Assembly (NCBI RefSeq): GCF_000226955.1
Contig: NZ_AGFU01000005.1
Location: 62,001-126,000 of the forward strand
Reading direction: 5' to 3'
DNA from: Sphingomonas elodea ATCC 31461
GTDB lineage: Bacteria; Pseudomonadota; Alphaproteobacteria; Sphingomonadales; Sphingomonadaceae
Length of the DNA: 64,000 bases
Both the position numbers and the translations under genes were made by a program. Below are positions 45,596 to 56,111 of this stretch, in pieces. Position 1 is the first letter of the stretch; every line of letters begins with the position of its first letter. Under the pieces are notes generated by a model. The model was not told where the DNA came from, did not search any database, and saw only the letters and a program-made list of their open reading frames with translations.

Positions 45596-46861
45596 TCAGG
45601 CGGCGCTGCCGGTCTTTTCCTTCTTCGCGTAGATGCGCACCGGTTCCTTGCGGCCCTCGACCACGTCCTTGTCGACCACGACCTCGTCGACGCCGTCCAT
45701 GCTGGGCAGGTCGAACATCGTATCGAGCAGGATGCCTTCGAGGATCGAGCGGAGGCCGCGGGCACCGGTCTTGCGCTCGATCGCCTTCTTCGAGACGGCG
45801 GTGAGCGCGTCGTCGGTGAAGCCGAGCTTGACCGCCTCCATGTCGAACAGCTTCTGATACTGCTTGACCAGGGCGTTCTTCGGCTCGGTCAGAATCTTGA
45901 TCAGCGCCTCGACGTCGAGGTCTTCGAGCGTCGCGATCACCGGCAGACGACCGACGAATTCGGGGATCAGGCCGAACTTCAGGAGATCTTCCGGCTCGGT
46001 CTGGCGGAGCAGCTCGCCGGTGCGGCGCTCGTCGGGTGCGGCGACATGCGCGCCGAAGCCGATCGACTTGCCCTGCAGACGGTCGCCGATGATCTTCTCA
46101 AGGCCCGAAAAGGCGCCGCCGCAGATGAACAGGATGTTGGTCGTGTCCACCTGCAGGAATTCCTGCTGCGGATGCTTGCGGCCACCCTGCGGCGGAACGG
46201 ACGCGGTGGTCCCTTCCATCAGCTTCAGGAGCGCCTGCTGCACGCCTTCACCCGACACGTCGCGGGTGATCGACGGGTTCTCCGCCTTGCGGCTGATCTT
46301 GTCGATCTCGTCGATATAGACGATGCCGCGCTGCGCCCGCTCGACATTGTAGTCCGAGGCCTGAAGCAGCTTGAGGATGATGTTCTCCACGTCCTCGCCG
46401 ACATAGCCGGCTTCGGTGAGCGTGGTGGCATCGGCCATGGTGAACGGCACGTCGAGGATGCGCGCCAGCGTCTGCGCCAGCAGCGTCTTGCCGCAGCCGG
46501 TAGGGCCGACGAGCAGGATGTTCGACTTGGCGAGCTCGACATCGGCACCCTTGGCACCATGGTTGAGCCGCTTGTAATGGTTGTGCACCGCCACCGATAG
46601 GACGCGCTTCGCCTTCTTCTGCCCGATGACATAATCGTCGAGCACGTCGCAGATTTCCTGCGGCGAAGGGACGCCACCGTCCTTCTTGGACACCAGCGAG
46701 GACTTGGTTTCCTCGCGGATGATGTCGTTGCACAGCTCGACGCACTCATCGCAGATGAATACGGTCGGGCCGGCGATGAGCTTGCGCACCTCGTGCTGGC
46801 TCTTGCCGCAGAAGGAGCAATAGAGCGTGCTCTTCGAGTCACCGCCGCTGAGCTTGGTCAT
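45596..46861 (-). CDS. clpX: ATP-dependent Clp protease ATP-binding subunit ClpX
   Basis: A 421-residue AAA+ unfoldase. The N-terminal zinc-binding domain has [14 protein letters not shown] and CDECVELC, Walker A is [16 protein letters not shown] near residue 120, Walker B is [12 protein letters not shown] near 185, and pore and sensor motifs ([16 protein letters not shown]) are present. It feeds substrates to ClpP encoded upstream, 144 bases away. AAGGATGG precedes the ATG. Confidence 0.98.
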   Translation of the reverse strand: MTKLSGGDSKSTLYCSFCGKSQHEVRKLIAGPTVFICDECVELCNDIIREETKSSLVSKKDGGVPSPQEICDVLDDYVIGQKKAKRVLSVAVHNHYKRLNHGAKGADVELAKSNILLVGPTGCGKTLLAQTLARILDVPFTMADATTLTEAGYVGEDVENIILKLLQASDYNVERAQRGIVYIDEIDKISRKAENPSITRDVSGEGVQQALLKLMEGTTASVPPQGGRKHPQQEFLQVDTTNILFICGGAFSGLEKIIGDRLQGKSIGFGAHVAAPDERRTGELLRQTEPEDLLKFGLIPEFVGRLPVIATLEDLDVEALIKILTEPKNALVKQYQKLFDMEAVKLGFTDDALTAVSKKAIERKTGARGLRSILEGILLDTMFDLPSMDGVDEVVVDKDVVEGRKEPVRIYAKKEKTGSAA

Positions 46862-47005
46862 TCAATCCATCCTTCGCGCCCCTGGCGCGCTACGCTCGCC
46901 TGCTATCCTACACGCAGGCGAAGTTCCGGCAATCCATAATCGCCCCGCCCGCCTGACGTTCCATGCACCGGGAATCGTCAGGCGGTCGAGGATAGTCTTA
47001 TAGTC

Positions 47006-47662
47006 TTAATTTGCCGCTGCCGCATCCTCGCTCGGCACCGGACGCTTCTCGTACACCTCGTCGACGATCCCGAAGGCCTTGGCCTCCTCGGCTTCGAAGA
47101 ACGAATCGCGGTCCATCGTCGTCTCGATCTTCTCGATCGGCTGGCCGGTGTACTTTGCATACAGCGCGTTCATGCGCGCGCGGATCCGCAGGATTTCCTT
47201 GGCCTGAATCTCGATGTCCGATGCCATGCCCTGCGCACCGCCCGAAGGCTGGTGGAGCATGATGCGGGCATTGGTCAGCGCCACGCGCAGGCCAGGCTCG
47301 CCCGAAGCCAGCAGGAACGAGCCCATCGACGCAGCCTGGCCGATGCACACCGTGCCGACGCGCGGACGAATGTACTGCATGGTGTCATGAATCGCCATGC
47401 CCGCCGTGACGACGCCGCCCGGCGAGTTGATATACATCCAGATGTCCTTCTTCGGATTTTCCGATTCAAGGAACAGCAGCTGGGCGGTGATCAGCGACGC
47501 CATATGGTCTTCGACCTGGCCGGTCACGAACACGATCCGCTCCCGCAGCAGGCGCGAATAGATGTCGAAGCTGCGCTCGCCGCGGCTCGACTGCTCGATA
47601 ACGATGGGAACGAGTGCGCCGGTAACGGGATCGATGGTCATCTGACCGGAAAGCGGATGCAT
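47006..47662 (-). CDS. clpP: ATP-dependent Clp protease proteolytic subunit ClpP
   Basis: A 218-residue serine protease with catalytic Ser112 ([10 protein letters not shown]), His137 (IMLHQPSGG) and Asp near residue 184 (MDRDSFF). It forms the barrel that degrades ClpX-delivered proteins. The N terminus from 47662 has no strong ribosome site; an ATG at 47641 is a possible start. The trigger-factor gene that often precedes clpP is not here. Confidence 0.97.
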   Translation of the reverse strand: MHPLSGQMTIDPVTGALVPIVIEQSSRGERSFDIYSRLLRERIVFVTGQVEDHMASLITAQLLFLESENPKKDIWMYINSPGGVVTAGMAIHDTMQYIRPRVGTVCIGQAASMGSFLLASGEPGLRVALTNARIMLHQPSGGAQGMASDIEIQAKEILRIRARMNALYAKYTGQPIEKIETTMDRDSFFEAEEAKAFGIVDEVYEKRPVPSEDAAAAN

Positions 47663-47751
47663 GTGGGATGATCTCGTGGTTGTTTATTGCCCGCGCCAAC
47701 ATCGGCGCTCCGGCAGCGCAGCGCAAGAGGGGCTGTTCCGGAGCCGGCGCG

Positions 47752-49882
47752 TCAGGCCGATTGCAACGCCTTCGCCGACTGCCCCGCCCGCGCGATCCGC
47801 TCCAGCACTTCCGGAGACGCGGCAAAGGCCTGCAGCGCCGATTCGAGCGAGGGCATGCAGCGGCTGGCCAGCGGAACATGGGGTGGGCGGGCCGCTTTCC
47901 ACCCGAACACCGCCCCCGGCACCGGGTCGACGAGCGCGGCCAGCAGCCCGCAGGCCTCCGCCACCGCAACCGCGAAGTCCGCCCAGTGAACCGCACCCTG
48001 GTTGGCGACGTGCAGGATGCCGTCGGTCCCGCCGATCCGTTCGTCGAGCACCGCATTGCACAGGTCCGGTACATAGGCGGGCGACACGATCTGGTCCTTG
48101 GCCGCGGCAAAGCGCCGGCCCGCCGCCAGCGCCTCCACCGCATGCACGGCGAAGTTGTGCTGGCCCCAGGGAGAGAAGAAGGCCGCCGTGCGCACAATCA
48201 GATTCTGCCCCGCCAACGCGCCGATCGCCGCCTCCATCGCGGCCTTGCTGCGACCATAGGCCCCGAGCGGCGCGCAGGTGTCTGCCTCGGTGTAGGAGCG
48301 GTCGCGGGTTCCGTCGAACACCAGATCGCTGGAGAAACTGACCGTGGGGATCCCCCGCGCGGACGCGGCGATGGCGAGTCCGGTTGCACCGACGCAGTTG
48401 ACGGCGAAGCAGGCGCTTTCCGCATCCTCGGCCTCGTCGACCCGTACCCAGCCGGCGGCGTTGATCACCGCCCAGGGACGATGCGCGTCGAGCGCCGCCG
48501 CGATCGACGCGCCGTCGCTCAGGTCGAGCATGGCCCGGTCGGTCAGCACGAAAGCCAGGTCGCGGAGGGCGCAGGTTCGCGCCAGCGCCTGCCCCAGCGT
48601 GCAGATCGCGTCGCCACCAGCCCTCCCCCTGGATCGCGGGATGGGCAGGTGGTTCGCCGCTGGCCAGTCCCTGCAGCAGCGGGACCATCGCGGTCGGCCG
48701 CGGCCCGCCGCCACGCAGATCGAACACCCCGGGTTCGTAGACGCCGGGCGTGGTGAGCAGCGTGTTCCATCCCGAGGCACCGAAGAGCGACCAGGCGGTG
48801 ACCGCCCGCACGTCGATCCCCGCCGCGCGCGCCGCCTCGGCATCTGCCCAGGCGTCGCGCATCCAGCGCACCTGCTCCTCACGGGTGCAGCCATTATGGA
48901 CTTCGGTGACCGCGAGCGGGATGCGATAGCGCGCCCAGGCCTCGGCCAGCGCCGTGGCAAGACCGTCCGGCGCAGGGTCGAGCACCCGCACCGCTTCGGT
49001 ATCGACATAGGCGATCCGGCCATTGCCGCCGCGCATCGCGGCCGGGTAGCTCGCGATCTGCTCGTCGAGGAAACGATCGCTGGTGAGATAATGGTTGATG
49101 CCGATAAGGTCCGGCGGACACGGATGCTGCGCCAGCCTCTCCAGCTTGGCGGCGAGCCCGAAGCCGGCCAGCCGATCCCATAGCGGATGCCCCGGCATCA
49201 CCCGGCCGCAGAGCAGATCCCAACCCATCCAGCGGCGGTGATTGTCGTGGACCAGCTGCGCCTCGGTGCGCGGCGTGCCATAGGTCTTGCCGAGATCGTC
49301 GGTCTGGATCAGCCGCGCGTCCGGCCGCACCCCGCGCACCGCGCGCATCGCGCAGACCACGCCTTCCACCTGGTGCACCAGCGCCCGCCAGAAGCTGCCC
49401 TCCATGCGGGCATGCGGGTACCAATGCCCGTAGAGCGCCGCGAACCGCGCGGTAGTCAGGGGCTCGTTGACCGGCGTCCAGTCCTCAATCCAGGGATAGC
49501 GCTCGGCGACGCGCGCGGCATAGTCGGCCAGCTTCGCGCCGAAGTCGGGATCGAGCAGGTCGGTGCGCCGCGGCCCGCTGCCGTGATGGACCAGCCCCGC
49601 GATCGGCCGCATGCCCCGGCCCCGCAGGCGCGCAAGTCGGCTGTCGCTCCACGCCCAGTCGCACACCGCCGGATCCTCGGGGCACACCCGCTCCCACAGC
49701 ACCGGAAACCGAACCGCACGCACGCCGAGCGCGGCGATCCGATCGATATCGTCCAGCCGATCGTGATGGCCGGTTTCCACGGCCTGATCGCGGAACCGAT
49801 CGCCGACGCGGTTGACGGTGCATTCGGCCCCGCCCCAGAGTTCAAGTGGTGGAATCGGGCCCCTCAAAGGCTGCAAGAACAA
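47752..49882 (-). pseudogene. GH1-like glycosidase fused to RmlD-type sugar-nucleotide reductase, frameshifted by an internal deletion
   Basis: The N-terminal 420 or so codons form a GH1-like domain with both catalytic glutamates (WTPVNEPLTT and AVTEVHNG). The C-terminal part is an RmlD/extended-SDR reductase: AVINAAGWVRVDEAEDAES, VSFSSDLVFDG, and YGRSKAAMEAA with the catalytic YxxxK. Between them, near 48600-48625, the frame shifts and the start of the reductase fold is missing: only TLGQALAR remains of the GxxGxxG nucleotide-binding loop. The gene therefore looks inactivated. Start unclear; TTG at 49882 is the best in-frame candidate. Confidence 0.75.
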
Positions 49883-50038
49883 TGGGATGCGGCGGGGGGG
49901 CACCCAACATGGATTAGCCGACGCACTCCGCTCGTCGCAAACCCTTGCCCGCCCCCTCCGAAGAAGCGCGTAGCGGGTACATCCGCAATTCCCTTCTCCG
50001 CCTATAAAAACCAAGTTGTTATCGAGGGTTGGAACGAG

Positions 50039-51211
50039 ATGTCGGTAAAGCCGGTGACGGAGTGTGAGGCCATGGTCGGGCGCTGGACGGAAGCAGAGGC
50101 AACGGCGTGGTTCGCTCGCCAGCCCTGGGTGATGGGTTGCAATTTCACTCCCTCGAACGCGATCAACCAGTTGGAGATGTGGCAGGCGGACACGTTCGAC
50201 CTCGAAGCGATCCGCGCCGAGCTGGCGCTGGCCGCCAATGTCGGCATGAACGCCGTGCGCGTCTATCTGCACGATCTGCTCTGGGCCGAGGATCCCGACG
50301 GCTTTCTCGACCGGATCGATACCATGCTGGCGGTGGCGGACAGCTTCCGCATCCGGGTCATGCTGGTGCTGTTCGACAGCTGCTGGCATCCCGATCCGGC
50401 GCTGGACCCCCAGCCGACGCCGACGCCGGGTGTCCACAATTCGGGCTGGGTGCAGTCGCCGGGCATCCCCGCGCTGCGTGATCCCGCCCAGCGGCAGCGT
50501 CTGGAGGCCTATATCAAGGGCGTGGTCGGGCGGTTCCGCAAGGACCGGCGGGTGCTCGCCTGGGACATCTGGAACGAGCCCGACAACGGGCCCGAGGTGT
50601 CGCTGTGCGACGCCGGTGCGCTGAACGCCAAGGCGGACCTCGTCCTGCCGGTGCTCGTCGACGCCTTCGCCTGGGCGCGCAGCATGCGCCCGGTCCAGCC
50701 GCTCACCAGCGGCATCTGGCTGGGCGACTGGTCGTCGCCCGATCTGCTCACCCCGTTGCAGCAGGCGCAGACCGGACTGTCGGACGTGATCTCGTTCCAC
50801 AACTACGGCACGGCCGAGGATTTCGCCCGGCGGATCGGCTGGCTCAAGGTCTTCGGTCGGCCGATATGGTGCACCGAATTCATGGCGCGCCCGGCAGGGA
50901 GCACGTTCGAGGCTATCCTGCCGGTGGCGCGCGAGCATAATGTCGGCGCCTTCTGCTGGGGCCTGATGCGCGGCAAGACGCAGACCCGCCTGCCCTGGGC
51001 GGCGTGGGAAAACCCGAACCTGGCGGGCCTGAAGGACAAGTGGTTTCATGACATTTTCGACGTCGGCGACGTCCCCTACGACGATACCGAGGTAGAGTTC
51101 CTCCGCTTGCTGCGCGCGCTGGACGACAAGGCGCCCCACTGGCCGATCATCGAGATCGCCTCCGGCAGACAGCCCGGCGCCAAGCCGGGCGACGCAGCGA
51201 AGGCAGCCTGA
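50039..51211 (+). CDS. GH5-like glycoside hydrolase (cellulase/xylanase superfamily), cytoplasmic
   Basis: A 390-residue TIM-barrel hydrolase without signal peptide. The acid/base glutamate is in AWDIWNEPDNGPEV (near residue 180) and the nucleophile in PIWCTEFMARP (near 280); NFTPSNAINQLEMW at the N terminus and FCWGLMRGKTQTRLPW near the C terminus are distinctive. The family is often labelled 1,4-beta-xylanase, but the absence of export suggests an intracellular role in polysaccharide metabolism. The ATG at 50039 sits behind GGAACGAG. A TATAAA lies 36 bases upstream. Diverges from the GH1-reductase gene and converges on the GT-UGM gene. Confidence 0.85.
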   Translation: MSVKPVTECEAMVGRWTEAEATAWFARQPWVMGCNFTPSNAINQLEMWQADTFDLEAIRAELALAANVGMNAVRVYLHDLLWAEDPDGFLDRIDTMLAVADSFRIRVMLVLFDSCWHPDPALDPQPTPTPGVHNSGWVQSPGIPALRDPAQRQRLEAYIKGVVGRFRKDRRVLAWDIWNEPDNGPEVSLCDAGALNAKADLVLPVLVDAFAWARSMRPVQPLTSGIWLGDWSSPDLLTPLQQAQTGLSDVISFHNYGTAEDFARRIGWLKVFGRPIWCTEFMARPAGSTFEAILPVAREHNVGAFCWGLMRGKTQTRLPWAAWENPNLAGLKDKWFHDIFDVGDVPYDDTEVEFLRLLRALDDKAPHWPIIEIASGRQPGAKPGDAAKAA

Positions 51212-51216
51212 TCTTC

Positions 51217-51244
51217 GCTCCCTTCCCGCCTGCGGGAGGGGAGC
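51217..51244. terminator. Hairpin between convergent genes
   Basis: GCTCCC(TT)CCCGC and GCGGGAGGGGAGC fold into a near-perfect 12-bp stem with a very short loop between the GH5-like and GT-UGM stops. No T-run; it may act as a bidirectional terminator. Confidence 0.5.
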
Positions 51245-51253
51245 AAGGGACCG

Positions 51254-52844
51254 CTACTCCGCCAGCGCCGCGGCCTGTACCGGCTCCGCCGCCCGTTCCT
51301 CCGCGATATGGCGGCGATAGGTGGCGAGCGCCTGCCCGACCACCTGATCCATATTGTAGTAGCGACAGGCCGAACAGCTTGTTCAGCGTCGTGCGGTTGA
51401 TCGGGATCGGCACCAGTTGCCCGCGCACCTCCGCCAGCACGCGATGTTCGTACCGGCGCCACTCGGTGAAGCGCGACAGATAGTCGAAAACATCCGCGCT
51501 GCTGGTGTGGAAGATATGCGGCCCATATTGGTGAATGAGGATGCCTGCCTCGTCCCGATGGTCGAACGCGTTGCCGGCGATGTGCGGCCGCTTGTCGATC
51601 ACCAGCACGCGCTTGCCGCCATCGGCGGCCAGCCGCTCGGCCATCACCGATCCGGCAAAGCCGGCGCCGACCACGAGATAGTCGAAGCGCGTGCTGCGAA
51701 CCGGCTTGCGCAGCGGCTTGTCCGGTTCGGCGACCTGCAGGATCAGGCCCAGCATCCGCGCGGCGACCTGATCCCAGCTCTGCTCGGCAAGCAGCGCGTC
51801 GGCCTCGGACCGCCATGCCTCGCCCTGCCCGCGCAGCGCCAGCGCCAGCGCCCGGTCGCATGCGTCGACAAAGGCTTCCGTACCATCGGCGACGAACACG
51901 CCCGCCACCTCGCCATAATGGCGGATCACATCGACGATCGGGGTCGAGACGACCGGCAGCCCCGCGGCCAGATATTCCGAGGTCTTGGTGGGACTGATGA
52001 AACGCGTCGCCTCGTTGATCGCGAAGGGCATCAAGGCCGCGTCCCAGCCGCCGGCATAGAGCGGCAGCTCGGTATAGCCCTTGGGCCCCAACCACGCGAT
52101 GTTCGGGCGCTGCGGCAGCTCGGCGGGATCGATCTTCACCACCGGCCCGACCATCACCACGCGCGCGTCGGCCAGGGCCGCGATCAGCTCCAGGTCCATC
52201 CGCTCGTCGATGACACCGTAGAAGCCGAGACGCGGGCGCGGCAGGCCGGTCTGATCGGCGGCATCCTGCACCAGCCTGCGGCCCTGCGCGAAATGGGCGC
52301 TGTCGACGCTCGACGGGAGGGGATGCACCGAGGCATGGCTCGCCCGCTTGGCCTCGTACAGGCTGTAGCCGCCGGTGAAGACGAGATCGGCCAGCCCGAA
52401 CAGCCCCTGCTCCAGCGGCATCAGTTCGGGAGGCGTGAAGCGGAAGTTCTTGGGCTCGTCCATGCAGTCATAGACGGTGCACGCCGCATCCAGATGCCGC
52501 GAGAAGGGCAGCATCATCGGTGTATAGTACCAGCGGACCAGCCGCTCCGGCACGTCCCCGACATGCGCATCGAGCAGCGCGCGCAGCACCTCGGCCCGCG
52601 CCTCGCCGACGAGCGCGGCGGCAAGATGCGGCACCGCCACCGTAACGCCCGCCCCTTCGTCGCGCAGCTCCAGCCAGGGCGTGGGGCTGTCGTCCTCGAT
52701 CGGCTCTTCCCAGAACAGCACGTCCATGTTGCGCGCGAACCGCGTCATGAGGTGCTGGGGTCGCTGGAAAACGAAGTTCCAGCGAAGATGCGAAAAACAG
52801 ATCAGCGCGAAGTTGCTGCGGGGGCGAGCGGTAGCGGCATGCAT
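51254..52844 (-). pseudogene. Glycosyltransferase fused to UDP-galactopyranose mutase, mutase part deleted and frameshifted
   Basis: An N-terminal glycosyltransferase of GT4-like fold (ALICFSHLRWNFVFQRPQHL, LFWEEPIEDD, FISPTKTSEYLAAGLPVV) spans about 390 codons. It is followed by the FAD domain of UDP-galactopyranose mutase (YLVVGAGFAGSVMAERLA, IAGNAFDH, YGPHIFHTSSADVF, VPIPINRTTLNKLFGL). At about 51370 the mutase breaks and the last segment continues in another frame with YYNMDQVVGQALATYRR to the stop at 51254. The roughly 200 codons that should lie between are missing. As sequenced, the glycosyltransferase domain could still be made, with an aberrant tail. Start 52844 (ATG); GTG at 52892 possible. 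Confidence 0.8.
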
Positions 52845-53020
52845 GATCAAGGACGGGTTCCCTGGTACGTTCGACAGAGAGAACCCGCGCACGCTTCACG
52901 CCGTTCCAATATTCCGCATTAACTTCTTTTTGAATCATCATGACACAAGTCAATGCAGACAGTAGGCAAATGCGCATCGCAACAAGCGGGCAGTGCTCGG
53001 CACCGCCCGCTGCTACGGTT

Positions 53021-53719
53021 TCAGGCCGCGTCGACCATCACGATCTCGCTGTCTTCGATCGCGGTGACCTTCAACACCGCGACATCCTTGATCGCGACGC
53101 CGTCGCGGGCATGTGCGCGTACACCGTCGATCTCGACCACACCGGTGGCGGGTACCAGATAGGCCCGACGATCGCTGCCCAGCGGATACTCCGCCGTCTC
53201 CCCGGCCCGCAGCGTGGCGCCGAGCACGCGCGCATCGGTGCGGATCGGCAGCGCGTCGCCGTCGCCTTCGAAGCCGCTCGCCAGCACCACGAACTGGCCG
53301 GCGCGATCGGTCTTCGGGAAGGGACGCGTGCCCCAGCTTGGCTTCTCGCCGCCGCGGGTCGGCTGGATCCAGATCTGGAAGATCCGGGTGGTCTCGTCCT
53401 CGCGATTATATTCGGAGTGCGCGATACCCGTGCCTGCCGACATCACCTGCACGTCGCCGGCGACGGTGCGGCCGTGATTGCCGAGATTGTCCTGGTGGGT
53501 GATCGCGCCGTCGCGAACATAGGTGATGATTTCCATGTCGCGGTGCGGATGCGGCGGGAAGCCGGTCTGCGGCGCGATGGTGTCGTCATTCCACACGCGC
53601 AGGTTGCCCCAGCTGGTGCGGACCGGATCATAATAGTTGGCGAAGGAGAAATGGTGCTTGGCGTCGAGCCAGCCATGGTTGGCGCCGCCGAGGCTGGAAA
53701 AGGGGCGAAGTTCGATCAT
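53021..53719 (-). CDS. Pirin-family protein
   Basis: A 232-residue bicupin. Metal-ligand segments are GFPPHPHRDMEIITYV (two His and a Glu) and SAGTGIAHSEYNRED. Pirin-like proteins bind iron and some act as quercetinases. The ATG at 53719 has GAGG 6 bases upstream. Diverges from a LysR regulator, a common pairing in which LysR controls the pirin gene. Confidence 0.95.
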   Translation of the reverse strand: MIELRPFSSLGGANHGWLDAKHHFSFANYYDPVRTSWGNLRVWNDDTIAPQTGFPPHPHRDMEIITYVRDGAITHQDNLGNHGRTVAGDVQVMSAGTGIAHSEYNREDETTRIFQIWIQPTRGGEKPSWGTRPFPKTDRAGQFVVLASGFEGDGDALPIRTDARVLGATLRAGETAEYPLGSDRRAYLVPATGVVEIDGVRAHARDGVAIKDVAVLKVTAIEDSEIVMVDAA

Positions 53720-53839
53720 TGTTGGCCTCATTGTGAGGGGGCGCCGGGCATCGGCGCCGCTCCGTTGACCGGCATATAGACGGGCTCGACTTCTCCAGTC
53801 AGTGGGATAAGTTTGGCGCAAACGTTCCAGGAAATAGAA

Positions 53840-54769
53840 ATGTCCAGCCCCGGCACCCCGACCTTCGACCAGCTCCGCATCTTCCTTGCCGTGGTGGACA
53901 GCGGCAGCTTCGCGGGCGCCGGGCGCCAGCTCAACCGCGCCGTCTCGGTCATCAGCTACGGCATCGCGAATCTGGAGGCGCAGCTGGGCGTGCTGCTGTT
54001 CGACCGTGAGGGCACCAAGAAGCCCCGCCTCACCTCCGCCGGCGAAGCCGTGCTGGCGGAGGCGCGGACGGTGGCGCAGGGCATTGATGGCTTGCGCGCC
54101 AAGGTGAAGGGCCTGCTCGACGGGCTGGAGGCGGAGGTGAACCTCGCGGTCGACGTGATGCTGCCCACCCGCCGGCTGGGCGAAGTGCTGCGCGCCTTCC
54201 GCGCCGAATTTCCCACCGTCACCCTGCGCCTCCACGTCGAGGCGCTGGGCGCGATCACCAGCCTGGTGCTGGAGCGCAAGGCGGTGCTTGGCATCTCCGG
54301 CCCGCTGGCTGCAGGGATGAGCGGCATCGAATGCGAGGCAGCGGGATCGGTGGCGATGGTGCCGGTGGCGGCGCCCGACCATCCGCTCGGCCGGATGGAC
54401 CCGATCCCGCCCGGCGCGGGACGCGACCATGTCCAGCTCGTACTCTCCGACCGCTCACCGCTCACCGCCGGCCGCGACTTCGCGGTGATGAGCCCCCGGA
54501 CGTGGCGGCTCGCGGACCTGGGCGCCAAGCATGCACTGCTGCGCGAGGGCATCGGCTGGGGCAACATGCCGCTGCCGCTGATCGAACCCGACCTGGTCGC
54601 GGGGACGCTGGTGCGCCTCGCCATGCCGGAGAGCCCCGGCGGCATGTACCGCTTCGGCGCGATCTGGCGCCGCGACGCGCCGCCCGGCCCGGCCGCCTCG
54701 TGGCTGCGCACCCGGTTCGTGGAGGCGGGTCGCATGGATGTGGACCTGGAGAAGCTCGGAGAGGTTTAG
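53840..54769 (+). CDS. LysR-family transcriptional regulator
   Basis: A 309-residue regulator: N-terminal winged helix-turn-helix (FDQLRIFLAVVDSGSFAGAG and RAVSVISYGIANLEAQLGV), then a periplasmic-binding-like effector domain. The ATG at 53840 follows AGGA; the frame opens earlier but with no better signal. The 120-base gap to the pirin gene is the likely shared control region. Confidence 0.93.
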   Translation: MSSPGTPTFDQLRIFLAVVDSGSFAGAGRQLNRAVSVISYGIANLEAQLGVLLFDREGTKKPRLTSAGEAVLAEARTVAQGIDGLRAKVKGLLDGLEAEVNLAVDVMLPTRRLGEVLRAFRAEFPTVTLRLHVEALGAITSLVLERKAVLGISGPLAAGMSGIECEAAGSVAMVPVAAPDHPLGRMDPIPPGAGRDHVQLVLSDRSPLTAGRDFAVMSPRTWRLADLGAKHALLREGIGWGNMPLPLIEPDLVAGTLVRLAMPESPGGMYRFGAIWRRDAPPGPAASWLRTRFVEAGRMDVDLEKLGEV

Positions 54770-54882
54770 TTCAGGCATGCCGGCGGCCCCAGTCGGCACC
54801 CTCGGTAAGATGGCACCCGGGAAGCTGCGCCAGGCGTCTTTCATCACTGCAGCAAAAGGAAAAGCGGGGGGAGATCGGCGAC

Positions 54883-55233
54883 ATGCACCAAATAGCGTTG
54901 ATCGCGCTTCTATCTGGCGCCCCAGTGGCGCAGCACCAGGCACCCGCCGTCCCTCAGCAGGAGAGCGGGTCAGAAAGCGACGCAATCGTAGTGACCGGTC
55001 AACGCCTGCACAGGACGAAGATCGACTATAGGCTGCGGCGCGCCACCGTCACCTATTGCGGAACGAGAGACGCCCGGCAGGATCCATCCGCGGTAGCGGC
55101 AATCTGCAGCTTTGTGGAAGCGTGCGTCTTCCAAGGGCGGCGAACCTCTTCCGAACTTTCGGACTGCGTGGAAGCCAAGATCGCCGCTCGGGAGCCGCGA
55201 TCTGCAGATGCGGAGGTCGCGCGAGGCCGCTAG
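54883..55233 (+). CDS. Small secreted protein of unknown function
   Basis: A 116-residue protein with a signal-like N terminus (MHQIALIALLSGAPVAQHQA), a Ser/Glu stretch with DAIVVTGQRL (resembling the TonB-receptor N terminus, but no receptor follows), and three cysteines (TYCGTR, ICSFVEAC). A GGGGGAGA precedes the ATG. Its end overlaps the end of the converging pseudogene by four bases. No family recognised. Confidence 0.65.
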   Translation: MHQIALIALLSGAPVAQHQAPAVPQQESGSESDAIVVTGQRLHRTKIDYRLRRATVTYCGTRDARQDPSAVAAICSFVEACVFQGRRTSSELSDCVEAKIAAREPRSADAEVARGR

Positions 55234-55600
55234 AACAGGATCGCCCCGCCGGTCACCAGCCGGAAGTCGGGCGAATGACGGTTCAGCCCGGCCACCGCCA
55301 GCACATCGAGCTGCAGCGTCTTGGTCGGTCGCCATGCGGTCGACAGCGCCGCCAGCGCATGGGTTTCGTGACCCTCGGGATCCTGATCGCGCTCCAGGGA
55401 GAGTTCGGCGGTGGTCGAGACCTGTTCGCTGAACTTGTAGCGCAGGCTGGTGATGCCGCTATAGGCGAAATGCCGCCCCTGCCCGCTCTGGTTCGCTGCG
55501 GCATCGCCCTCGCCGGTAAGGGCGATCGCGACCTTTCGGTCAGATTATATTGCACCGGCACGAGGATGCCCGCCCCCCTGATCGTCGGAGGTAAAACGAC
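55230..55600 (-). pseudogene. C-terminal fragment of an outer-membrane beta-barrel transporter-like protein, frameshifted
   Basis: Two frames join into one protein end: GAGILVPVQYNLTE in one, then KVAIALTGEGDAAANQSGQG and onward in the next, finishing LNRHSPDFRLVTGGAILF with stop at 55230. A single-base loss near 55535 explains the shift. The N-terminal part is absent; the OsmC gene ends just upstream. Alternating strand pattern and terminal Phe indicate an outer-membrane barrel. Non-functional remnant. Confidence 0.65.
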
Positions 55601-55628
55601 GTGTGTTACGGTTTGTTGCTGGCGACGC

Positions 55629-56111
55629 TCAATCCTCGCGGATCGCGTGCTCCAGATCGGCGGCGTGGGCGGCGGCGGGCTCGATCGGCGCGGCGGCCTC
55701 GGCGAGTTCGGTTTCCACCCGGGCACCGCCGGTCAGGGTACGATGTACCGGGCAGCGATCCGCGATCTCCAGCAGACGCCCGCGCTGCGCGTCGTCCAGT
55801 TCGCCTTCGATCTCGATCCGCCGGGTGAACAGATCAGCCGGCACCACGCCCGCCTGACGCTGATGCCCGGCAAGCGTGCGGATGCCGGTGACCGGCCACC
55901 CCTTTTGCAGCGCATAGACCCGCAGCGTCATCGTCGTGCAGGCGGCCAGGGCCGAGGCGAGCATCTGATAGGGTGTCGGCCCGGAGCCGAGCCCGCCGAC
56001 CGACACCGGCTCGTCGAGCATCAGCGCCACCCCGGCGACCTGCACCGCCACCTGGAACTTGCCGGCACCGGTATCGCGCGCCACCGCATCCAGGCCTGCT
56101 TCACTGCTCAT
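55629..56111 (-). CDS. OsmC-family peroxiredoxin-like protein, two-cysteine form
   Basis: A 160-residue OsmC/Ohr-fold protein with both redox cysteines: Cys58 in [15 protein letters not shown] and Cys120 in [11 protein letters not shown]. Members reduce organic peroxides through this pair. Start overlaps the stop of the second OsmC gene (ATGA). Confidence 0.88.
   Translation of the reverse strand: MSSEAGLDAVARDTGAGKFQVAVQVAGVALMLDEPVSVGGLGSGPTPYQMLASALAACTTMTLRVYALQKGWPVTGIRTLAGHQRQAGVVPADLFTRRIEIEGELDDAQRGRLLEIADRCPVHRTLTGGARVETELAEAAAPIEPAAAHAADLEHAIRED

Noticed and set aside
51147-51253. Extension of the GT-UGM frame to 51147
   Set aside because: The tail after NKLFGL is low-complexity Gly/Arg sequence from a wrong frame; the correct UGM end is in another frame ending at 51254.
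47752-52844. Programmed frameshifting in the two fusion genes
   Set aside because: No slippery sequence is evident, and essential residues are missing at both breakpoints, which frameshifting would not restore.
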